Source: Piezodorus guildinii
Taxonomy: Eukaryota; Arthropoda; Insecta; Hemiptera; Pentatomidae
Reading direction: 5' to 3'
NCBI GenBank assembly: GCA_023052935.1
Contig: CM041295.1
Location: forward strand, 166,055,366-166,119,365
DNA: 64,000 nt
Shown here in pieces: positions 13,144 through 25,700 of the stretch. Under the pieces are notes generated by a model. It made no database searches, was not told where the DNA came from, and worked only from the letters and a program-made list of their open reading frames with translations. Numbering within the stretch: position 1 is the stretch's first letter; every line of letters begins with the position of its first letter. The translations under genes were made by a program, and so were the position numbers.

Positions 13144-16100
13144 GGGGAGAGAGTGATTATGCTTACCTGATCCAACAACACCAAGGATCAGTGCATGACC
13201 CATTTCTTGAACAATAGCACGGATTATTCTGAAGATATGAATTAGCACTTCATTATACAAAACTACATACTTCCCAACTGGTGTTTCGTGAAATTCCTCT
13301 AATATCTCTCTCAAAATTTTATGGTACTGTATGTAAAAATGAAAATTGAAATAAAAAATCAGTCAAAGTCAATAATTTTTTATTACTATAAAGTTCATAG
13401 AATTATGTCTTGACATTGTAGAAAATAAACAAAATATTGGCATTTAATGAAAATATATAAATGTCGATATAATAAAAAATATAACTAAGTTATGGATCAT
13501 CCTAGTTATCCAGACTCATAAATAATAAACTATTTTATTTTTTTTTGCATTGACTATTGTTCCAAACAATGGGGGCTTATACCATTTTCAATTTTTTTTT
13601 TAAGTAATTTTAACACTACAGAAAAATTGAGACATAGTTTCCTTTTTTAATTTCTACCCACCGAAATTATTCTGTTTACTCAAGTTCAAACGTAGGGATT
13701 AATTTGTATTGATGATCACTCCACAATTAGAAAACTATTTACGGAACAAAGATATGTGCTTTTGTTTTAAAAATGATCCTTTAGAAGTATAATTACTTAA
13801 AAATAAAAATATTTTTTACTCACATGCTTCACTAATGAATTATCTTAAAGTGTTATAAGCACAAACCAATAAAAAAATTAACCTCTTACCAGGCCAAAAT
13901 TGACCTTGTATATTTTAATAAATAAATATATAATAATTCCTGTTCCTCTACAAATCATGAAAGGATTTTGTGTTCAATATAAACAGGGATTCACACTGTT
14001 CATGGGCCAAAAACCTTTTAGTAGGTGATCATGCTCAGCCACCAGGTTTTCCTCTAATTTTGGGTACCCACTTTATAGAGCCCCAGGTGAGCCCCAGGGG
14101 TTTTTCATAGCTGAAAAAACAGAATAAATAATAACCCTTCCTTATACAGGTTCGAACCTGGTACTAAGAGATAGTAGTCCTATCCACTGTACCACCTGAG
14201 TATATTTTAAAAAACTAAAGCTCCTCCAGCTAATATTTTACTATACAAGCTTGGAAAGGAGGGAGAGAGATATGGTATAACCAATGTAGACATTGGCTAA
14301 ATATTTAAAAATATATTGTTGCTGGACTGTAGGCTAGCTAGAGAGGACTCATCTTTAGAGTAAGCACCCTAATTTTCTTAATGAAGATTTCAGGGCATAT
14401 TTCACCTTACTGAAGACTCTCCGCAGCAGATCTATTCCCAGGGACACTAAAATGGTCATATATAAGAATTGAGTACTCCCTGATTAGCTGCTGTGCATAT
14501 ATGCAGGTAATTTGTCAAGATGTACTACTTTCATTTTCTAAAATTATGTGCTACAAATTAAAATAATTTTAATGAATAACCTCTTCTAAACTGCGAATAC
14601 GACGATAGTCTAGGAATTTTTCACCAGGAAAAATGCCGGGAACATGTCCATACACAGCAATCTTATGCAATGGAAATATACCTCTTTCTGGATTGACTCT
14701 ATAATTATTAGAAATGACCTTTCTTATTATTTTCCCACATAAAACTTGGTGATCTTTCAACAACATCCTGTCTTGATAAACTCGAGCCACTTCATGAGCC
14801 CATAGCCGAGCGAGTTTTCTCCTAGACTGAAAAATATGAGTGTTTTATTGTTTTATCTTAACATTTTAATAAATAATTCATTAACAACAATCAGATTCGT
14901 AGAAAATGAAACATATTTAAAAATTAATATGATCATATCAATTGGAACAATCTCTTCTTGTTTTTGTTCATATGCATTTATCTATCCATACATGTCAACA
15001 ACCAATCTTTATAACGTTTCGAGGCTTCACATGCCTCATCTTCAGATATTCAATGTTATCTAAAAAATATAATTGTACAAATATTTCAACCAATTATATA
15101 CATATTAAGAATATATTATTTATAAATTAGAAATAATTTATATTTTAAACTATTTACATTATGTATAAAATTTTATATATACTTACATCCATTTCCATAT
15201 TTTTACTCAATATAGGCCATTAAACAATATATTTCATTCACATTATCAAATCTTAACTTTTCATCATCACATATATCAATTTATCCTGTGTACTTGAAAC
15301 TATCATGTGTACTCAACTGGTCTTTATCTAATGCCTTTCCTGCTCCATTCAATGTTTTCAAACAATCACAACACTACTTCTACCCAGGTCAGTTATTAAA
15401 ACCCACACAACATTCATCCCCACACACACCCATACATACATATGCACATACAAACACACACACAATGCACATCCATATATACAAATTCAGATACATACAT
15501 ACATCATATGCACCCACATATACAAATACATTGTTTAAAATACATTTAAACAATATGATCATTATAACATAAAAATTGGATTATACAATAATAATAAAAT
15601 AAATACATATTTCACCAATATGAAGGATAAAATAGAAAAAGAAAATAAACATCATACCATTTATAAAATAGATTGTAAAAATTGTCATAAAACTTATATT
15701 GGAGAAACATCAAAAATGTTAAAGACTAGATTAAAACAACACATTTCCAATTGCAAAAATATTAAAAATATAAATATCACAGCTCTATCCAAACATAGTA
15801 TAATTAACAAACATGAATTTAATTTTGAAAATATACAAATACTTAATACAGAACAAAAAACCAAAAATAGAAAGATACTGGAGTCAATCTATATAACTAA
15901 AAACATAATAAACACTGTAAATTACAAAACAGATTAAAAAAAAATAAGTCAAAATTATGCAGATATAATTAATAAATTGAATTTTTGATTTTGATTGATA
16001 AATAAAAATAAAATAAATAAAAATTATAAATATGTGTCTGTATTTGGAATGCATGTGTTTTTGAGTTTTGTATATAATGTATATAATTGTATGTAAATGT

Positions 16101-16616
16101 GTGTATGTATGAGGTTATGTATGTGGTTTTGTATGTGTGTGTAAATGGGTATATGTATATATGTGTGTATATATATATGTATGTGTGTATATGTGGGTGC
16201 ATATGTTTATGTATATGATGTATGTATGTATCTGAATTTGTATATATGGATGTGCATTGTGTGTGTGTTTGTATGTGTATATGTATGTATGGGTGTGTGT
16301 GGGGATGAATGTTGTGTGGGTTTTAATACTGACCTGGGTAGAAGTAGTGTTGTGATTGTTTGAAAACATTGAATGGAGCAGGAAAGGCATTAGATAAAGA
16401 CCAGTTGAGTACACATGATAGTTTCAAGTACACAGGATAAATTGATATATGTAATGATGAAAAGTTAAGATTTGATAATGTGAATGAAATATATTGTTTA
16501 ATGAGTAAAATATATTGAGTAAAAATATGGAAATGGATGTAAGTATATATAAAATTTTATACATAATGTAAATAGTTTAAAATATAAATTATTTCTAATT
16601 TATAAATAATATATTC

Positions 16617-16709
<93 letters not shown>

Positions 16710-19700
16710 GGTTGAAATATTTGTACAATTATATTTTTTAGATAACATTGAATATCTGAAGATGAGGCATGTGAAGCCTCGAAACGTTATAAAGATTGGT
16801 TGTTGACTTGTATGGATAAATGAATGCATATGAACAAAAACAAGAAGAGATTGTTCCAATTAATATGATCATATTCTAATATACTCTTCTATAATAGTGA
16901 TTGATATAATATATTAAAAATTAAATCTAACCCCTATATACTTTCGGTCGCAAAGCATCATTCCTTGCAAAACCTTGTACACATCACGCGAGGTGTAGAT
17001 GTAATGAATATTGGACGGTGTTGGCAAGAAGTTATTCTTAATGTATTCATGCACCTGTAGCGTTGAATAGACCACTTTCTGTAGATATGATTCGAATCTA
17101 CGACGGCCGACCACCCACTGTTTTAATAATGACTCAAAAAACCCAACCTGCAAAATTGATGTTTAATTTATTAATACTGGACCGATAATACGGCAATATA
17201 TCACTATGAAATTAATCAATTTTATATATGCATCATACTTGGGCATTATAGTTCAATTCATTGAATGATATAACGTTAAAACGCCACAACAGCTTTTCTG
17301 AAATTCTTCGGGCAAAACTACGTAACTGTATACATCCAATTAGCATAATATTTTTAAATTTGTTCTTTATACCAATATTTGTTGGATTGTACCACCCTGT
17401 AATAAGTAAAAGTTAAAATAAATAAAGAAATTAACATAAAAAACATACTTAATACTTCTTAAATACAAAAATACTACTATCAACAGAATATTAATTAATT
17501 CTAAAATGTGCTAAAATAGATTTTTTTTTTAATTAAAAGGAAATTCTATAAGTGTATACTTATGTATATATTGTTGTGATATATTATAAGTAGCCAGAAA
17601 TAATAAGGAGGGAAGATCAAGAAGGCGCGAGGTTATCGGCCAATGAGAAAAAAGAATCGAAATGCGGAGTAGAGCACGCAGAATACGGCGTTTTTTTTCT
17701 GGCAATGGCTCTCTTCTGTCACGTGTCGTGGATGAAGCAAGACGTTGGATACACGTGAATGGATTATGCCACCAACCATCAAATCACTTATGTTTTAAGC
17801 CATCATGATAATTAGTGCACTTATACGTTGAAATTAAGGAATTTGAAGACATCATTTTGAAGAACAACAGAAAAAAAAATTCAGATAATTTATAAATTTT
17901 GTAATATATTCAAATTTAAATAGTTTTTAAGTTAATTTAAGTTTATGTTTTTATAATGTAGTATTATTGAAATAGAATATAAGTTTTTTTTACCTTAGCC
18001 AAGACTCAGATTTATTAATTTGAAAAACCCTTAATTACCTATCATTATTCAATATTTTCATTTCAAAAAAAAAAAAAAAAATTATAATATTTGGCACCCA
18101 AAAGAGGACAAATTAATAGGAGTTCTGGCTAAGGAGGAATTCGAAAGTGTCATTCAAAGTTTACAAGTTTGTTAGAGATTAAAGTAAATAATTGGTCGTC
18201 AAAAATGGAAAACAAAGAAGTAAAACTTAATAAAATCATAGATGAAAAAGATGAACAAATTGGGGTGGAAAGATGTGAGAGTGATACAATTGATAGTTGT
18301 GTCGAACAATAAAATATAAAAGATATAGCGATCAGTCCACAGAATAGCAGTGTAAATAATTTAGACAAGGGGGGAAATAATTTAGAAAAAAATTTGAAAT
18401 ATATTAGTCAACAATTTTCAAAAAGTGAACAAAATTCAAAAAAAAAAATTCATATGAAAACCAACACTTAACTAAACAACAAGAACTAAAATTTGAAAAA
18501 TTACATAACAAAATAGATAAACTTTCTGAGGAAAACAATGACATTTTTTTTAAATTAGACAGTAAAATTGATATAATTGTACATGGAATAAATGATTCCC
18601 ATGGAAATTGAATCTATATTATTTAGAAAGAGATTTAAAAACAAAAATAGAAATTCAGAAAGGCGATATAAAAGAATAGAAAAAAGAAAAAGAAGCAGAA
18701 TGTAAAAAAAAAAAAATGAAGATCATATGATTAGCCTACCTAGCCATGTGCCAAATAATTTGGATGAAATTAAATATAATAAATAATGTAGAAAAAGAAG
18801 TGGACAGTATACAAAATAAAATTGAAGAAAATACTATTAGTATTGTGTCGATAATTTGAGTGAAACTAAAAATAATAAAATAGAAAAAGAATGGAGTGTT
18901 TAGAAAAAAAAAATAAAGAAAATACAATTAATAAAATAGAAATAAAACTGAAAAATTTAAGAAATGTAATTAAAAAAATTACAATATAAATGAGTCAAGT
19001 AAATCATGTGAAACTGGTTTGATAATTGATCAATTAATAAAAAAGGAAAATAACTTAAAATTTCAAAGTATTAAAAAATTAGAACCAACACAACTTTTAA
19101 ATACATTTAAGAATAAGATAAATACAAGTTCAAGTTGGAAAAAAGTAGAATTTAAAACTCCAGCTCAATTTTGTGAAAATTCTGTTTGTTGTAAACTAAA
19201 GAACATAAAATTTAAAAATTTGAAAGATTTTGAAAATAGTTTCAGTGATAATTTTAGTGGTAAAGATTACAAAGAATATTTTATTTCAATATTAAATAGT
19301 AGTTATTTAAATTTCAAATATAAAAGAAAAAAATTAAAAAGGGATTATGGATTGTTTATAATTGATTTAATAAAAAGGCAGTTGATCGGATTTGTGTTTA
19401 TTGCTAATGGAATGTTTCATGCCACATTATTGAAACCTCATTATGAAAGTAAAATAAATTGACATATTTAATAGATTATGATTATTTAATTGATAATGAG
19501 AAAACATTTAATTGGTTTTATATTTTATTACAGTAAAAATTTGGTAAACCCAATTTAAAAAAAAAAAAAAAAACTTGATAATTTGATATCATCAAACCAT
19601 AACAGTCAAATTTTATATCGGTTTAAAAAATAAATAAAAAATAATTAGCCATAAAATTTCTTTTAAAATAGTGATTGATTCTTAGAAAATATGATTGACA

Positions 19701-22700
19701 TTGTATTATACCTCAGAATAATTTGGAAAATTAACTATTGTTAAGAATGTATGTCATGTTCTGTTTAATATGTTTCGTGTTTGATAATTTATGTTTTTTG
19801 TAGTTGTATGATTTGTTTTATAATTATTACTATATTGGTTTTAAAAAATAATATGGGTCAATCCATTTGGAATCGTCAAATTTTCATTAATTTTGCCGCT
19901 AGACATTTTTTATTTTCGTGATTTTTTGACCAGTTATTTTCTATCCTTTCGTGAATACAAAAACATAAATAAATTTTTTTCGGGCCAATACTTATAGTGT
20001 TGCAGCCGTTTTAAGTCAGCTTCACGAGCGAAAACATGTGATGGGAAAACCTTTCTAATTTCTTTTTTTTTTTTAGATATCGAATCAAAACAAAAATTAA
20101 CCATAAGATAAGGACATGCTTTGTATTTTTTATCCTCACAACTTATTGCTAAATAGTGAAGAATGTTGTTTAAAAAATTCTCGAAAATGAATAAAAAACG
20201 AGATTTCCAACAAGATAAAAGTAAATAAAGGAAAAGAGACTCACTTTTAATTATTTATTTTTTTTACATAGCTTAGTCCTACTTGTAGTAAAAATTTCGA
20301 TCTTGAGAACATAGTCCTTATTTCTCTATGAATTTTCAAAATTGGCAAGAATTGATTTTTGACGATGTTTACTTGGAAATATCTCAAAAGGGACTGAGTG
20401 AAAAAATTATAAAACTAATACAAATTACCTATCTATAGGATGTGTTTAAGTAATATAAATTTGGTATTTGAGACTGGGCTGGTTCCAGAGTTATAAAACT
20501 CTCTTAAATGTTAAAATAGTGTTTTATTTAAAAAATATTAACTCCGGTAATTTTGCATATTTAGGAATTAAACAAAAACTAGAATGATGATGAGAGTCTT
20601 TTACATGATTTTGGTCTTTACAACACATAACCTAAGTAACCCAAAAAATGGTTTAAAAAAAAAAACAAAAATTTACATCAACTGAAACCTTTGGCGCGTT
20701 ATGACAAGGAAGGTTAGAGATGATTTTGGTCTCTCGGGGCCAGCTCAACAATCATTTTACACCCTTTATCTCTAATCCTTCCCCCGTAGCCGATATTGAC
20801 CAACAAAGTTTTTATCCAGATAACTCTTCTCTCATCTTTTCTATGACGAAATACTAAAACCTATCCTTTAATCTCAGACCAATGATTATGGACCCGACAT
20901 TATCCTAGTAAAACTAAAAAAATCTAGCCTCCCCGTCCTTATACCAATATTTTATCATATCTATAATTTTTCATTTTAAAATTCCATATTTTCTACATCT
21001 TGGAAAACCGCTTTAGTTCGTCCATTTAACAAAATTCCCAATCCTTCCTCACCGTCTGCTTTTCGTCCTATTTCGCTCCTTTCTAATCTTTCGAAACCCC
21101 GGGAACGTCTTGCACAAAACCAACTATCAATATTTTAAGAAGAACGTTCCCTTATTAATCCTCTTCAATCCGGCTTCCAACCTGGTTATTCAACAAGGTC
21201 CGCTCTCCTAAAAATAACGCACAACCTCCAATCCGCCATTGAACACCAAAAACTAACCATCCTAATCCTTTTAGATTTCTCTAAAGTATTTGATACATTT
21301 GACCATAATATCCTTCTTGCCAACCTACAAAATCTTCCTTCATTCAACAGTGCTCTACGCTGGTTCAAATCCTTCCTCTCCAACCGATCACAATATGTAG
21401 TTGTCCCAGGTCAACCTCCTTGCAAGACTCTACCTTTGTTCTGTGGTGTTCCTTAGGGATCATCACTATCCCCCACTCTATTAGCTGTATACATTAATGA
21501 CCTTCTTCTATGCATCCATCATTCCCAATACCATATCTACGCTGATGATTTTCAAATGTATCTATCCTTTCCTCCTTCCGACCTATTACTAGCCACGATA
21601 ATGCTTCAAGAGGAGCTGAATCGAATCAGCAACTGGGCAGCTGAGAACAAGCTCAATTTGAACGCCAAGAAGAGCAAGGCAATTGTAATACGTTCTAATT
21701 CCCTCCTCAAGGCTCTTCCAATGATCCCAACTCTGTTCCTGGATAACAAATCCAATACAATTACATCAATCCGTCAAAAACCTCGGCACCACCTTTGATC
21801 AAACCCCTTCCCTGGAAAAATCATGTAACCAAAATCTCCCGTCGAACATTTTCCACCTTAAAACTTCTGAATCACCTACCTTCTCTTCTTCCAATCGAAA
21901 CCCGTAAGCTATTGGTCAGCTCCTTAATATTTCCCCACTTTGACTACTGCTGTGCGGTATATGAGGGTGTCTCTGGGGATCTTAAAGGAAAACTAAAACG
22001 AACGTTTAATTGCTTTATACGTTTCATCTTTGGGATATCCGGAGACACCTCTATCACCCGACTTTACAAAGAGTTAAAGTGGCTGTACCCATCCTTCCGT
22101 CGTAAGTACTTCCTAGCACCCTTCCTCTACCATGTTATCTAATCCCGGTGTCCATATTACATCACGGATCTCCTTAAGTTCAAATCCTCCATCCGTTCCC
22201 GTAACACCCGGTCGCGGCCTTCTGACCTGTATATAACATCCCATCGATCCACAGCTTTCGAGAGATCATTCTTAATCCGATCCGCATCCCTATGGAACTC
22301 CATTCCTTCCAACATCCGGACTCTCAAACTCTTTTAACATTTAAATCCCGCCTGTTCAGCCATTTCCTGTCAATTCAATTCCAGATAATCCCAATTCGAT
22401 GCTCATTTCAGGGAAAATCAACAAATAAAGTGGACAGATAATTTATTTTATTTATTCAATTTTATTTTTCATGGGTTCATTCTGCAGCAAATATTTATTA
22501 AAAAAAAATTTCTTTTCAAAGAAGTAAGATTAAATCATTTTTTGTTTTAAACTGTATATTTTCAATTTTTCTTTATAATGTTTATATATTTTTTATTATA
22601 TATTATTCTCTGTTCACATTTCAACGCACATATTTGTATGTATATGTGTGTGTATGTATATATATGAGTGTATGTATGTATGTGTATTTTCTTTTTGTTT

Positions 22701-25700
22701 GTACATTTTTATTAGAAGTTGTCTTTTGAATTATTTTATTTTTTAATTTTATTAATTTAATTCTGTTGTCAATTATTTTACTCTAAGACTCCAGTCTTAA
22801 GACCATTGTTTATTTCCTGTAATATTATTCTTAAGAGACTCATAAATAAAGAATTATTATTATATAATGCATATGGGTCAATCCATTTGAAATCGTCCAA
22901 TTTTCATTAATTTTTCCGCTTGAAATTTTTGATTTTCGTGACCTTTTGAACAGTTATTCTCTATCCTTTCATGAATATAAAACCACAATTTAAAAATAAT
23001 TTCGGGGCAATACTTTTACTGTTTCTGCTGTTTTAAGTCAGCTTCACAGGCGAAAACATCTATTGGGAAAACCTTTTTAATTCCTGTAATTTTTTAGATA
23101 TGAAATCAAAACAAAAATTAACAATAAGATAAAATTAACAATTTAGATTGAAAAAAAGATATAGCTTACATGATAAAAATATCTAAAATACGTAGTGCAA
23201 CGATAAGGCAATATAAGAAATAATAATTAGACGTGAAAATCATTTCTAACTCCCTTGCCATAGCACGGCAAAGATTTCAGTTGACGTAATTTTTCGTGAT
23301 TTTTTAAACCATATTCTTGGCTGCTTAGGTAATGTGTTGTAACGACCAAAATCATATAAAAGACTCTCATCATCATTCTAGTTTTTGATTGGTTCTTAAA
23401 TATGCAAAATTACCGAAGTTAATATTTTTTAAATAAAACATTATTTTAACAGTTAAGAGAGTTTTATAACTCCGGAACCAGCCCAGTATCAAATACCAAA
23501 TTTATATTACTTAAACACATCGCATAGATAGGTAATTTGTATTAGTTTCATAATTTTTCACTCAGTTTCTTTTGAGATATTTCCAAGTAAACATCGTCAA
23601 AAATCAATTCTTGCCAATTTTGAAAATTCATAGAGAAATAAGGACTATGTTCTAAAGATCGAAATTTTTACTACAAGTAGGACTAATACTAAGCTATGTA
23701 AAAAAAAAAAAAATTAAAGTGAGTCTCTTTTCCTTTATTTACTTTTATCTTGTTGGAAATCTCGTTTTTTTATTCATTTTCGAGAATTTTTTAAACAACT
23801 TTCTTCACTATTTAGACAATAAGTTATGTGGACAAAAAATACCAAGTATGTCCTCCAAAATACGAAAATAAAAAATTTCGAGCGTCAATGTCTGGACGAT
23901 TACGAATGGATTGATTTTATTATGATTCTTTCATAATAATACAATTAATTACAAATATTTTGTATATTACATTTGTGTTCTAAGAATTGGCAGAATAAAT
24001 CCATTATTGGTTGGCTTCCAGTACTTTCAGGCATGGGGATATTTAAATCTTCGAGAAACATGATCTGTGATAGTTTTCCGACAGTTGGTCCAAGTGAATG
24101 TCTCTCATATATTTGAAGTTTCGATTCAAATATTTCCTAGAAAAAAAACATTAAAAATTAAATCTATTTACAGATTTAGAATATATAATTTTGTATCAGA
24201 ACCTTAATTCAGAATTTTATCTTATGTCAACAGGAAAACAGAAAATCTTGTAAAAAAGTTAATCAAGTATTATATACTAGAAATTTGATTAAACCTTTAT
24301 TCGGATATCATTTAACTAAATTCTATTGCAAAATTTCATGGATCAAAATACAAAATTAATGCACACACACTAAAATAAATATATAAAAGTGAGACTGTTG
24401 TTTTTGTTGTTTATTTCAGAGTAAAATAAAAAAAATATCTAGAACAGTCTTAACTTTTAGTTTTGTTGTTGATTTTATTACAATTTGACAACTGTATTTT
24501 ATGTTTTTAATTGCACTCTTGTTTAAATCCCAAATCACTACATATAGGTAAATAATTATTAAGGTTTTTGAATGGAAATTATATTGACTGTGACTCATTA
24601 TTTAACCAAAAAAAAAAAGTTGAAGCTGTCAACAGAGCCCTGGAAAATATTGTAGAATAAAATAAGAGAACTTTTTAGGATATTCAATGCTAAAACTGTT
24701 TAAGTGCTTTTCATAGCAGAGTGTGGTTCCATAACCTTTGAAATAATAACTCACTTATTGACTGATTTAACTGATCTTTAATAACACAACATAATAAGAT
24801 CATAGAAACATACAAGGTTGGTAACAGTAATAACTTAAGGTTAGTACACACACACACACACACACACACATCTTATAGGGAAGGTTAATACACGCACACA
24901 TCTTATAAGGAAGGTTAATGCACACACGCATTTTATAGGGAAGGTTATTACACACACACACACATCTTATGGGGAAGGTTGATACACACACACATCTTAT
25001 AGGGAAGGTTAATACACACACACATCTTATAGGGAAGGTTAATACACACACACATCTTATAGGAAAGGTTACATAGTGTTAACATCAACTATAATCGATT
25101 TTACAAATATATGATGTTTATACTTCAACACCTTCCTTCATCATTCACTTGTAAATTAATGACAAATAATAAATTTCATATAACAGATATAGAAGTCCTA
25201 AATCTTGATTTAGCTTCTGAAGTCGAGGACTTAGCAGAGGCTTCCTTAAACTGTCAGCAAGTTGATTCTGGGTATCCACTCTCGGGATATGAATTTCTCT
25301 CTCTTGAACCTTTTCTCTGACAAAGAAGTGACGAATAGAAACACGTTTTGTACGTTTGTGCCGCACAGGGTTCTCTGCTAATTTAATGGCTACGCTATTA
25401 TCTACAAAAAGCGTACCTTCTTGAAAGTCAGTCATTTCTTGAAGAAGCCTTTTGAGCCAAACCATCTCTCTTGTCCCCTCCCTTGCAGTGATGACCTCTG
25501 CTTCAGTGGTAGATATGGAAACTGAACTCTGTCTTTTACTAAACCATGATATAACACCACCTGAATACATACAAGCAATGCCAGTAGTAGACCTGCCAGT
25601 TAATTTATCGCCACCAAGATCTGCATCAGAGTAACATTGAAGAATTCCCCTGTTATGGTTTTTCTTGTATAATATTCCAATTTCACAAGTCCCTTTTAAG

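Larger units (their letters stand above)
14939..16859 (+). mobile_element. Penelope-like element 1, palindromic, 5'-truncated
   Basis: A central remnant with a GIY-YIG nuclease domain (15620-15937) is flanked by inverted arms of about 600 bp (14939-15540 and 16185-16859), nearly identical apart from a (TA)n expansion. A 15-bp target duplication TTAATATGATCATAT lies at 14924-14938 and 16860-16874. GIY-YIG plus inverted pseudo-LTR-like ends is the signature of Penelope-like elements. The whole reverse transcriptase is missing. It sits within the intron between dynein exons f and g. Confidence 0.85.

Noticed and set aside
13012..13166. Extension of dynein exon h into HNHSLPSLSLSLS and IYIYIY
   Set aside because: This is intron read-through into a (GA)n/(TA)n microsatellite; the GTAAGC donor and the matching phase of the next exon end the exon at 13167.
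14146..14205. tRNA gene on the minus strand
   Set aside because: A and B boxes are present, but the acceptor stem does not pair and the D/anticodon arms are poor. It is the head of a SINE.
15620..15937. Host GIY-YIG nuclease gene
   Set aside because: It has the CxxC...YIGET form of Penelope-like elements and is flanked by that element's inverted arms and target duplications.
16145..16414. Open frames of YIYI/THTY repeats
   Set aside because: They are translations of (TA)n, (TG)n and (CA)n tracts in the Penelope arm.
24840..25070. Regular roughly 30-bp repeats that look like a CRISPR array
   Set aside because: The units are contiguous with no unique spacers, lie inside a copia LTR and have a single-unit counterpart in the partner LTR. 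It is a minisatellite in a eukaryotic genome.
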